A DNA stretch of 64,000 nucleotides, taken from Acetobacter fabarum. Its GTDB lineage: Bacteria > Pseudomonadota > Alphaproteobacteria > Acetobacterales > Acetobacteraceae. Below are positions 36,454-44,824 of the stretch, in pieces (positions within the stretch are counted from its first letter, which is position 1; every line of letters begins with the position of its first letter). The stretch is from NCBI RefSeq assembly GCF_011516925.1, contig NZ_WOTG01000002.1, forward strand, positions 1 through 64,000. Reading direction: 5' to 3'. The notes under the pieces are model-generated. The model made no database searches, was not told the origin of the DNA, and saw nothing but the letters and a program-made list of their open reading frames with translations. Made by a program: the position numbers and the translations under genes.

Positions 36454-38994
36454 ATGACGGTGACAACACGTAGAGATTTTTTAAAATACGCCCTCTTGTC
36501 TGGAGCAGCTGCCGGATCTGCTTCAGTGTTGCCTTCTTCCATTCAGCGGGCTTTTGCCATTGCGCCGGATATCGGTTCAACATGGAAAGATGCCGAGCAC
36601 ATCGTTATTCTTATGCAGGAAAACCGCTCTTTCGATCATGTCTTCGGTACTCTGCAGGGTGTTCGGGGATTTAACGACCCCCGTACAATGCGCCAACCAG
36701 ACGGAGTTCCAGTTTTTGCCCAAACCGGCAAATCGGGCAAAACTTACCTACCGTGGCGTTTGAACATCAAGGATACACGTGTAACATGGATGGGCTCAAT
36801 TCCTCATTCCCGTGACAGTCAGGTTGATGCATGGAATGATGGCGGACATGATCAGTGGATTGATGCCAAAAAATCGCATCACAAAGGATATGGCAAATAT
36901 CCTTTGACGATGGGATATTATACCCGCGAAGATCTACCTTTTTACTACGCTTTGGCTGATGCGTTTACTGTTTGTGACCAGAATTATTGTGGTGCAATGA
37001 CAGGCACATCCCCTAATCGTCTGTTGTTCATGACCGGAACGGTAAGAAATCAACAGGATGTCTCGTCAAAAGTGTATATGCGCAATGACGAAATTCTTGA
37101 AGGGGGGATGACATGGACGACCTTCCCCGAGCGGTTAGAAAAAGCGGGTATTTCCTGGAAATATTATCAAAATGAACTGACACAAACCGGCGGCATGAGT
37201 GAGGCAGAAGATGCATGGCTCAGTAATTTTAGCACAAATATTCTAGAATGTTTTGATCAATATTGCGTTTCGGCCAATCCGGGTTTTGGGGACTGGCTGG
37301 AGGCACGAATCAGCGAATGTCAGAATGATATCGAACAGTTGCATAACCGAGAGATGCTTACGTCTGAGTCTCATAACGAACAGTTAACCGAAGCACGCGC
37401 CCTGCTTGCGGTCCTTTTGCGTAGGCGTTCTGTTTCTGACTTAACAAAAGAAAAACTGTCGGAATCAGAGCGTAATCTTTTTGAAAAAGCATTTGTTATT
37501 AATAGCGGAGACAATAATTATCGGAAACTTGAAGATTTATTTTTTAATGATGGGGTAAATAACTTGCATATGCAGGCCCCTAAAGGCGACGTTCTGTACC
37601 AGTTTCGTCAGGATGTAAAATCAGGCAAATTGCCAACGGTGTCCTGGCTTTCAGCGCCGGAACACTTTTCCGATCATCCAAGTTCTCCGTGGTACGGCGC
37701 ATGGTATGTGTCAGAAGTGATGGACATTCTGACGGAAAACCCGGAAGTATGGAAAAAGACCATTTTCATCATAACTTATGATGAAAATGACGGATATTTT
37801 GACCATTGCCCTTCATATACCGCACCTGACCCCAAGCGCCCTGAAACAGGACGGTCATCAGCCAGTATTGGTCCAGACGGGCTTGAATATACGACAGCTC
37901 AGGATGAAATGGATATGGGCGTACCAAGTCATCTGGCCCGTACTGGGCCGATTGGGCTTGGCTTTCGCGTGCCAATGATTGTCGCTTCACCATGGAGCCG
38001 AGGTGGCTGGGTGAATTCACAGCTTTTCGAGCACACGTCAACCTTGCGTTTTCTGGAGTCATTCATTCAGGAAAAATTTGGCAAGACGGTTAGAGAGACC
38101 AATATTTCGCCATGGCGACGGGCGATTAGTGGTAACCTCACGTCGTGTTTCCGTCCTTATGATGGCTCAATTCCGACTTTACCGTACCTGAACCGCGACG
38201 CTCATTTACACATGATTGAAGGCGCGCGCGATCAACCCATGCCGGGTGGCTTTCGTCCCCTTACAGCGACCGAAGTCTCGGCTCTGCGCACTTTTCCCAC
38301 AGACGTTCGCAACACGATCCAGCAGGAGTCTGGTACCCGCCCATCCTGTGCTTTGCCGTATGAACCTTATTGTGACGGTAGTATCGAAAAAAACGGAGGC
38401 ACAATTAGTCTGCATCTACAGGCAGGCACCAAGATTCACGGAAACCACGCGGCTGGTTTACCTTTCAATGTGTATTATCACGATGTTCAAACTGCTTCGA
38501 GCATGCAAGCAGCCACCTATGCTGTAGCAGCGGGGGATACGTTAAATATTCCCTTCGACACGTCATCTTTTAAGCACCAAGTGTACGATGTCTCAGTCCA
38601 TGCACCGAATGGTTTTTATCGGGGGTATAAAGGGCAGTTGCAAGGCCCACAGCTTCATATCCAATCTGCTTACCTCCTCGCCAAAAAGAAAGATTTTGTC
38701 CTGCGGCTGACCAATCGGGGAACGAAACCGGCGAACATTATTAGTGTGCTGAAAAGTCAGGGAGGGCAAAAAATGACCACCCTGCAGCCCGGGCAGAGCA
38801 CTGAACTTGCATTTGATCTGACGAAATCTTCAATGTGGTATGATGTTGTTTTAACTAGCCCGGATGATTCTGATTTTCTGTGGCATTTTGCCGGTCGGGT
38901 TGAAACCAAGAAGCAGGGAGAAACGGATCCAGCAATGGGTAATGTTTATCCGGTTCCTGAGAGAAACAACGAGAGACTGGGCATATCACGGTAA
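36454..38994 (+). CDS. Phosphocholine-specific phospholipase C, Tat-exported
   Basis: An 846-residue enzyme of the PlcH/PlcN type. A twin-arginine signal (TTRRDFLKYALLSGAAAG) opens it. The phosphoesterase domain starts HIVILMQENRSFDHVFGTLQGVRGFND and runs to about residue 560, with GTSPNRLLFMTG and ITYDENDGYFDHCPSY as metal/active-site landmarks and RVPMIVASPWSRGGWVNS near its end. Two C-terminal DUF756 domains (about 630-830) complete the family architecture. It cleaves phosphatidylcholine or sphingomyelin into diacylglycerol or ceramide and phosphocholine, providing phosphate from lipids. It lies in the same direction as the sigma/anti-sigma pair and has its own Pho-box-like site. An IS3 remnant begins immediately after its stop. 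Confidence 0.9.
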   Translation: MTVTTRRDFLKYALLSGAAAGSASVLPSSIQRAFAIAPDIGSTWKDAEHIVILMQENRSFDHVFGTLQGVRGFNDPRTMRQPDGVPVFAQTGKSGKTYLPWRLNIKDTRVTWMGSIPHSRDSQVDAWNDGGHDQWIDAKKSHHKGYGKYPLTMGYYTREDLPFYYALADAFTVCDQNYCGAMTGTSPNRLLFMTGTVRNQQDVSSKVYMRNDEILEGGMTWTTFPERLEKAGISWKYYQNELTQTGGMSEAEDAWLSNFSTNILECFDQYCVSANPGFGDWLEARISECQNDIEQLHNREMLTSESHNEQLTEARALLAVLLRRRSVSDLTKEKLSESERNLFEKAFVINSGDNNYRKLEDLFFNDGVNNLHMQAPKGDVLYQFRQDVKSGKLPTVSWLSAPEHFSDHPSSPWYGAWYVSEVMDILTENPEVWKKTIFIITYDENDGYFDHCPSYTAPDPKRPETGRSSASIGPDGLEYTTAQDEMDMGVPSHLARTGPIGLGFRVPMIVASPWSRGGWVNSQLFEHTSTLRFLESFIQEKFGKTVRETNISPWRRAISGNLTSCFRPYDGSIPTLPYLNRDAHLHMIEGARDQPMPGGFRPLTATEVSALRTFPTDVRNTIQQESGTRPSCALPYEPYCDGSIEKNGGTISLHLQAGTKIHGNHAAGLPFNVYYHDVQTASSMQAATYAVAAGDTLNIPFDTSSFKHQVYDVSVHAPNGFYRGYKGQLQGPQLHIQSAYLLAKKKDFVLRLTNRGTKPANIISVLKSQGGQKMTTLQPGQSTELAFDLTKSSMWYDVVLTSPDDSDFLWHFAGRVETKKQGETDPAMGNVYPVPERNNERLGISR

Positions 38995-38996
38995 CC

Positions 38997-39738
38997 TCCC
39001 ATACTGATTCTGTCATAGTTATATGTCCAGAGCCATTTTGTTGCGGCCTCTTGCAGGTTTTGAATGCTTTCAAACAGATACTGCTCGAGCAATTCCTGCC
39101 GTAAATTTCTGTTATAGCATTCGATATAGGCGTTCTGCTGCGGATTACTTGGTTTCGTATAGCACCAGGTAATCCCCTGCTTTTCGGCCCCTCAAATCAA
39201 TATATGACTGATATATTCAGAGCCATTATCTACTCGGATAGGCTCTGGCCTGCTACTCCATAACCAGTTTCAGGTAACGGACAACCCGACAGGCCGGTAA
39301 GGAAAAATCAACCTCAATCGTTAGCCCTCCACGGTTGAAGTCAGCCAGGATGTTCAGAAGCCGAAAGGTACAAACATCCAAAAGCCTGCTGGGCATGAAG
39401 TCCATGGACCGGAGCCTTTTGAGAAGGGCAGGGACTGATGGCTTTTTACATTTTTCGCGTATCAGACGTTTACGGGGTTTAGTCCACAGATTGAGTGCTT
39501 GTTTCCGATAACGCCGCTTATGATGCCGGGTCTAGATCCGCACATTGCGCAGACACAAAACGCTGTGCGTCTATGCCAGTCGTGGACAATAACGAAAGCC
39601 GGATCCGAGATCCCCAAAATCCGACAGGCCTAGACACTGTGACTTCATGATGCGTGACAGCCTGTCCGACCATTACCCGGTGCTGGGCTGACGGAGCGCC
39701 CCTATGATCTGTGCGTCAGTAAAGCGATCACTCTTCAT
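38997..39738 (-). mobile_element. Decayed IS3-family element (OrfA start, OrfB end)
   Basis: On the minus strand OrfA begins at ATG 39738 with a good AGGAG site and reads MKSDRFTDAQIIGALRQ before a stop codon. At the other end OrfB reads RVDNGSEYISHILI, a stop, then KQGITWCYTKPSNPQQNAYIE and FESIQNLQEAATKWLW, the catalytic C-terminal part of an IS3/IS407-type transposase. The middle is full of stops and frameshifts. The element is dead and separates the large phospholipase gene from the receptor gene. Confidence 0.85.
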
Positions 39739-39807
39739 CAGAATCTCCTCATTCTTACGGTGAGAAAATTCCCATCTAAAAGCAGCTCTTTTTATGGAGG
39801 GATTACC

Positions 39808-40077
39808 ATGGCAAGTGTCCAGTATCAGAAAAACTCAACGCAAAACACGATAATCGTCGGCCGCTCGTACATTCAGGAAATCAGGCTACTCATCGTAAAG
39901 CTTGCTGAACGCAGAGAAGCCTCGCTCACTTCCTCAGATGGTCCGTCCTTGGACGAACACATCAGACCGGTGTTCTACGCGCTTACTCATGACACAAAAT
40001 ACAACCATAGTGTTAGTTATAGACCAGCTCGAAATAAATGCTGCGGCCATAACTTTCTTTTGCTTCAAGGCGGTTGA
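39808..40077 (+). CDS. Small unrecognised frame overlapping the receptor gene end
   Basis: An 89-codon frame beginning MASVQYQKNSTQNTIIVG, with a strong GGAGGG site six bases before ATG 39808. The first 70 codons (RSYIQEIRLLIVKLAERREASLTS) look protein-like, but the last 20 run antisense through the 3' end of the TonB receptor gene. It may be the truncated start of a gene whose remainder was replaced by the receptor gene. No family is recognised. Confidence 0.3.
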   Translation: MASVQYQKNSTQNTIIVGRSYIQEIRLLIVKLAERREASLTSSDGPSLDEHIRPVFYALTHDTKYNHSVSYRPARNKCCGHNFLLLQGG

Positions 40078-42886
40078 GGTTCTCCCCATAATACATGCGT
40101 GTATGTGAGCCAGCTAGATTGTAAACCTCGTATTTTATACGCAGGCTGTCTGTAATGTCATGCCACGCACCAATATCCAAACTCGGCTGAGAGCCGTAAC
40201 CATAGATTTGCGTCGGATCATCATTCAGCCCTTCAAGATATTTGGCGGAGTAAGAAAATGATGCTTTCACTGCGCCACGGACTTGTGGAATATGCCAGGT
40301 CACACTTCCATTAAAGACATATTTAGGCTGCTCGACCAACTGGTGCAGCTTGTAAGACACACCAGACCCTTCATATGTCATGCGGCCCTGCATCCATGTT
40401 CCGCTAGCATTAATATCGAAAGACTGTCTCCATGGACCTTTAATGTTTCGGTTAACAAAAGAAACCTCAACCCCCATGAGTGTCGAATTGTTGGCGTTAC
40501 GTGGCTGCTTAACGTAAGTGAGCTGATCGTTGATAAGTTCTGTTGCTCTTGTCGTGTAAATATCGTGTTTGATCATTTTGTTAAAATACGCGACACTTAC
40601 AACAGCATTTCCATGATTGAAAAACTTATCAATTGACACGTCAAAATTCTGAGCCTGACGAGGCTTTAGATTAGGGTTACCTTGCGTTAGCGAACAATTC
40701 ACCTGCCCTTGTGTATCATCCGAATTACCACAGCTAAATTGTGCTGCCTGCGCAAGATCAGTCGGTTGTGGACGACCGACAGACTGGCTGTAAACAGCAT
40801 GGAGTATCAGATTTTCTGGAAATTCATGCACAAACGTCAAAGATGGCAGAGGATTGATATACCCGCTATTCTTTTTATTAATATTACCTGTTGGGTTAGT
40901 CCCGTCAGTTTCAGGAATAAATGCATTGAAGTTGACAGAATCCGCGCGCACCCCAGCAATAAGTTGTGAATGACGCCATTTATAATGAAGCGAGACATAT
41001 CCATCAAAAAGCTGTTCCTGATACCGGAAGTAAGCCAGTTGGGTGTAATTTCTGGATTTTGTTACGTCCAGTGTTTGCTGATTCCATGGGAAATGTTGCA
41101 CGTCTACAAACGGCCCATTAGGATTTTTCATGTCCGGAATAAACATGCTTGAAGCGGCATTGCCGCCAGGTTTATACCAGAGTTGGTCTGACGAATTGGT
41201 CGCATTAAGGCTGCGCCATTCAAACCCGCTCGCAAAACCAAATCCAAGGGAATTAGGCTTGAGATTGCGCGTATAATCCAGACGGACGTTCGTCATACCT
41301 TCATGATCTCGGTCAAATTCCTGTTGTATATACTGATATTTATAACCACTATTCAGTAATTTATTCATGTCACTAATGTCTGTAAGCGTTGCGACATTGT
41401 CCTTATCTATATAGTAATCAGCAAAAATCGCGTTACTTCCTTTTTCACTTGGATAAGATCTGGCTGTGATATACGGCTCATGGTCATAGTAATCTTCCCA
41501 TGTGTATCCGGCCCGCAATTTAAGAGTAGAAACATCGTCGTGCCATCCTAAATTACCCAGCACACCGTTTGTGTTCATTTTCCAGTTGTCTTTACGGGCA
41601 ATGGTCCGTGCCCGGTAAATATACTCACGACCAGTCGTAGGAGTCTGGTTCCATATCCCTGTATCATCGAGAAGGTATTCATTATGCTCCATAAAGGAGT
41701 TTTCCCATCTCTGATATGCGTAACCCATAACGGAAGCTTCGAAACCGCTATTTTTGGGGTGCCATTCCAGACGGGCAGCACCTCCTAATGTGTTCAGATC
41801 ATTGGAATATGTTCCGCTATCCACATAGCGTGGCGCTGTCATACCATTCCAGCCAGGAGTGCTGGACGCATTCGGCTTAAGAATCTTTCCCGACGTATTA
41901 TAAAAGTTATAACTGTCTTCCTGCCAAGTCTTGCTCGTATTGCGCGTGCGCATCTGGTAACGGAATGAGGTCATAAAACCAAATTCCTTGTCTTTACCAA
42001 ATCTGTCGGAAAGAACGACTTTAGCCCCACGACCCAAATGGGGAGACATGCCGGGTATTCTGTTCGCGCCAGCAGACCCTTTTTCTGTTCCGTAAATACC
42101 ATAAATATCAATATACTTATACAACCCTTTGTGGTCGAAAGCGCTACGCGGATTCATATCAATAACCGCGCCGATAGCACCACCATCCTGCTCGGCAGTA
42201 AAGGTTTTATAAATACTGTCTTCTCCCGTCATTTCAGCCGGTATATTCTGCAGATTAACGCGGCGCCTGATGCTGCCCCCATCGCTGATACTTGCAAGCG
42301 TTATGCCATCAAGCGTTGTCTGGTTCAGGTCTGAGGACACACCACGCACACTGATGTATCGGGGTTCATCACCGTTACGAATGCCAGTCACACCAGGTAA
42401 TTGCGTCAGTAGCTGTGCTAAGGAGGTTGCGCCACCAAGGTTGGAAAGGTCGTTATAGGTGACAGTGTCTACAACACCTGCAAAATTACGTTTAGTCCGA
42501 AGCTCGCGCCTGTGTCCCTGTACAGTCAGGTTATCCTCGCCACTTGTTTCTAAACTATGCTTTTGTTTAGACGTTTTTGTACGTAGCGTAATGACGCCCG
42601 GATTTGATGCGTCAATTTTAAAAGCCGGGTTGCCAATAAGTTTATGGAGCGCCTTCAAGTTATCCATTTTGCCATATAGTGAAACCGAGCGCAGGTTATC
42701 GGCAACTTTACCATCAAATGCGATATGTAGCCCGGTCTGGCGGCTGAATGCCATTAAAGCAGATGTCAGCTTTTGTGCTGGAATTGCGAAAACACTCTGT
42801 GGATCCTGAGCAACGGCACTAACTGGAGCGAAGCATGCGACGGAGGACGACAGGGCGAGCACGCGAGATCGGCTTAGGAAAGACAT
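40013..42886 (-). CDS. TonB-dependent receptor with N-terminal STN signalling domain
   Basis: A 957-residue outer-membrane receptor. A signal peptide (MSFLSRSRVLALSSSVACFAPVSAVAQ) is followed by a secretin/TonB short N-terminal domain at about residues 29-100 (FAIPAQKLTSALMAFSRQTGLHIAF, then NLKALHKLIGNPAFKID), the part that talks to a FecR-type protein. The plug domain (about 150-270: LAQLLTQLPGVTGIRNGDEPRYISVRG, DLNQTTLDGITLAS) resembles the TonB-Xanth-Caul receptor group. A large barrel runs to the end. The STN domain and the nearby sigma/anti-sigma pair make it the likely sensor of the module. The phospholipases and phosphatase around it suggest a phosphorylated or lipid-derived ligand. 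The chosen ATG 42886 gives a proper signal peptide; the frame is open to 43006. Confidence 0.88.
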   Translation of the reverse strand: MSFLSRSRVLALSSSVACFAPVSAVAQDPQSVFAIPAQKLTSALMAFSRQTGLHIAFDGKVADNLRSVSLYGKMDNLKALHKLIGNPAFKIDASNPGVITLRTKTSKQKHSLETSGEDNLTVQGHRRELRTKRNFAGVVDTVTYNDLSNLGGATSLAQLLTQLPGVTGIRNGDEPRYISVRGVSSDLNQTTLDGITLASISDGGSIRRRVNLQNIPAEMTGEDSIYKTFTAEQDGGAIGAVIDMNPRSAFDHKGLYKYIDIYGIYGTEKGSAGANRIPGMSPHLGRGAKVVLSDRFGKDKEFGFMTSFRYQMRTRNTSKTWQEDSYNFYNTSGKILKPNASSTPGWNGMTAPRYVDSGTYSNDLNTLGGAARLEWHPKNSGFEASVMGYAYQRWENSFMEHNEYLLDDTGIWNQTPTTGREYIYRARTIARKDNWKMNTNGVLGNLGWHDDVSTLKLRAGYTWEDYYDHEPYITARSYPSEKGSNAIFADYYIDKDNVATLTDISDMNKLLNSGYKYQYIQQEFDRDHEGMTNVRLDYTRNLKPNSLGFGFASGFEWRSLNATNSSDQLWYKPGGNAASSMFIPDMKNPNGPFVDVQHFPWNQQTLDVTKSRNYTQLAYFRYQEQLFDGYVSLHYKWRHSQLIAGVRADSVNFNAFIPETDGTNPTGNINKKNSGYINPLPSLTFVHEFPENLILHAVYSQSVGRPQPTDLAQAAQFSCGNSDDTQGQVNCSLTQGNPNLKPRQAQNFDVSIDKFFNHGNAVVSVAYFNKMIKHDIYTTRATELINDQLTYVKQPRNANNSTLMGVEVSFVNRNIKGPWRQSFDINASGTWMQGRMTYEGSGVSYKLHQLVEQPKYVFNGSVTWHIPQVRGAVKASFSYSAKYLEGLNDDPTQIYGYGSQPSLDIGAWHDITDSLRIKYEVYNLAGSHTRMYYGENLNRLEAKESYGRSIYFELVYN

Positions 42887-43099
42887 TCTTGCAACCTTGA
42901 TTGAGACAGACCATCTACTCCAAAGAGTCCTGCATGCGCGTTTTTCCGCCGTCTTTTTTTGTGACGATTTTAAGACGCAGGCAGCGCCGGAATGTGCAGA
43001 AAACAAAACATCTGCTGAAAACCGTGATGGCCTATTTCCTCGGGGCTGTGAGAATATCCTTAGTTTTCAGGCAAGTAGGTTGCGCAAGAGCAACAGAAA

Positions 43100-43344
43100 G
43101 TCTTCATTGTCCCGGCATGGTTGCTTTCTATTTCCAGATCACGCGAAAGCAGGCAGACCGTTTTGAAGCCAGCCCCACGATCTGAAGGCTTCAGATCAGG
43201 GAAACGCGTAAAGGACAAGCCATCGTTAATCAGGTATTCCGTCCGTTCATCGTACAGGGTGTTCAAGTTCTGGGTGACCAGGATCATGAAGACCAGTGCC
43301 GGATGACACGGAAGGACGTTTGCCTTTCTAAAACATAGACGCAA
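43100..43344 (-). mobile_element. IS5-type transposase N-terminal scrap
   Basis: A minus-strand frame reads LPCHPALVFMILVTQNLNTLY, then DERTEYLINDGLSFTRFPDL and SDRGAGFKTVCLL. This matches the N-terminal DUF772-type region of IS5-ssgr transposases (LVLQALYNLSDDQTEFQLLDRRSFQRF). The catalytic part is absent. Confidence 0.65.
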
Positions 43345-43466
43345 AGCTGAAAAACTGAAGGTGTGTAGACAACAGATACGGCTGTTGCACTCATACTTTC
43401 ACGTTCGTAATTCATATAGCTGCAACCTTCATCTTTTATCTCAAAGAATGAATTCCAGGCTTGGTA

Positions 43467-43484
43467 TTTTCATTAAATTGTCAC
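43467..43484 (+). promoter_or_regulatory. Pho-box-like site upstream of the acid phosphatase gene
   Basis: TTTTCAT, spacer TAAA, TTGTCAC: five and six of seven positions agree with the PhoB half-site, with the correct 4-nt A-rich spacer. It ends 63 nt before ATG 43548. Confidence 0.55.
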
Positions 43485-43547
43485 GGTCAAGCATGCTCGG
43501 GATGCAGTATGACATCCGCTTTCTTAAAACGTATTGAGGTTATTCTT

Positions 43548-44318
43548 ATGGATCGTGGTGCTCTGATCCTTCTAACGATGCTGATTTGTGGTGACACGCT
43601 GATTCCACTTCAAGTCGGGCACGCAGCAACGATAATGTTGCCAGATGGCCGAGGATTTTTGCCGCCACCGCCAGTCATCAAATCTCATGCGCAGGAAGCT
43701 GACATACAGGCTTTTGAAAGTACACGGGCTTTAAAAAACAGTAATCGCTGGAAACTGGCGCACAATGACGCGGATCTTGATCCAGAACATATGATTGGTG
43801 ACTTTTCATGCGCTGCAGGGTTCAAGCTTTTACCGAGCGAACTCCCCACTCTTGTTGCTGTTTTGAACGCATTGGAAAAGCCCCTTGAACAACGCATAAC
43901 GGAAGAAAAAGAGAATTGGCGGCGGCAACGGCCTTTCGTGGGCACAAGTCAGCCTGTTTGCACGCCAGATGCCGACAAACTGGCATCGAGTTTTTCCTAT
44001 CCATCTGGGCATACTACATGGGGCTGGTTGGTCGCCTCTATCCTAAGTAGCGCTATGCCAGAACGCTCAAGTCAAATCATGCAGCGTGGACGAATTTTTG
44101 GCGAAAGCCGTATTGTCTGCGGTGTGCATTGGAAAAGCGATGTACAGGCAGGCTACATGAATGGCAGCGCCATGTTTGCAGCCATACAGGAGCAGCCATG
44201 GTTTGCAGAAAAAATGGATTCAATTCGTAAAGAATTACAAAATGCGCGTGTTAAAGCGACACCCGCGGAGAGTGCGACTTGCGCTTTAGAGCACGAGGCA
44301 TCTCAAGAAGCGTTTTAA
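43548..44318 (+). CDS. Class A non-specific acid phosphatase (PAP2 superfamily)
   Basis: A 256-residue periplasmic phosphatase. A signal peptide (MDRGALILLTMLICG... cleaved near GHA, about residue 26) precedes the catalytic domain. All three PAP2 signature motifs are intact: KX6RP with Lys121, Arg128 and Pro129; PSGH at 152-155; and SRX5HX3D with Ser187, Arg188, His194 and Asp198. Class A acid phosphatases (PhoN/PhoC) release phosphate from a broad range of monoesters outside the cytoplasm. Here it could finish the job begun by the phospholipases by dephosphorylating phosphocholine or glycerophosphate. GAGG lies nine bases before ATG 43548. It is divergent from the STN receptor gene. Confidence 0.9.
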   Translation: MDRGALILLTMLICGDTLIPLQVGHAATIMLPDGRGFLPPPPVIKSHAQEADIQAFESTRALKNSNRWKLAHNDADLDPEHMIGDFSCAAGFKLLPSELPTLVAVLNALEKPLEQRITEEKENWRRQRPFVGTSQPVCTPDADKLASSFSYPSGHTTWGWLVASILSSAMPERSSQIMQRGRIFGESRIVCGVHWKSDVQAGYMNGSAMFAAIQEQPWFAEKMDSIRKELQNARVKATPAESATCALEHEASQEAF

Positions 44319-44352
44319 AATAAATAAATTTATAAAACTGGAAGGATAGAAA

Positions 44353-44424
44353 ATGGGGATCGGCAGAAATTTCCTTAAATATACGCTTCTTCCGGGTAAT
44401 ATTAGTTTTGCTAGTTTGGTGTAG
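44353..44424 (+). pseudogene. Truncated Tat-leader-like peptide, possible third phospholipase relic
   Basis: A 23-codon frame, MGIGRNFLKYTLLPGNISFA, ending at TAG 44422, with GGAAGG upstream. It resembles the start of the large phospholipase (RRDFLKYALLSGAAAGSAS), except that the second arginine has become Asn. The downstream body is missing. It probably marks a lost gene behind the phosphatase. Confidence 0.4.
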
Positions 44425-44551
44425 GCAGGCTTTGTAGCATTGAGCGTAGAAGATATCCTGGCTACGAAAATCGGATTGGTAGGTCTTGTTGGTAGCTTGC
44501 GATTCCGGTTTTTGTGTCTGAACGAGGAGTAATATCAGAGATCAGGTGGCT

Positions 44552-44824
44552 CTACCGGATAAAGCGGTTGTATAACGTCTTGTGAAGACCATACGTTTTC
44601 GGAGCGATTTTCCACTGTAGACCGTTACGGATGACATAAACGATCCCGCTCAGAACACCCCGGTCATTCACACGAGGCACTCCGTGCACCAGAGGAAAAA
44701 CCGGCTCAATCCGCTTCATCTGGCGCTCAGACAGCAAAAACACCTCACTCACGGCCTTACCTCCATCGGTAAGTCTGTGAATCACAACCGTTTGCTCAGT
44801 TCAATACATTAATAGATCCTGAGC
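44552..44824 (-). mobile_element. IS5-family remnant: transposase N-terminus and right-border terminus
   Basis: A minus-strand frame starting near 44752 reads SEVFLLSERQMKRIEPVFPL, then GVPRVNDRGVLSGIVYVIRNGLQWK and YGLHKTLYNRFIR, an IS5-family transposase N-terminus, and stops at 44552. Its outer end carries CCTGAGC at 44818-44824, the exact inverse of GCTCAGG. The terminus abuts the stop codon of the hexosaminidase gene. It forms the right border of the AT-rich island. Confidence 0.85.

Larger units (their letters stand above)
42887..43547. other. Region between divergent receptor and acid phosphatase genes
   Basis: Apart from the IS5-type scrap at 43100-43344 and the Pho-box-like site at 43467, no gene is visible. 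On the minus strand a GGAAAT hexamer at 43034-43039, the -35 type of FecI-like sigma factors, lies about 150 nt before the receptor start; this is only a candidate. Confidence 0.35.
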
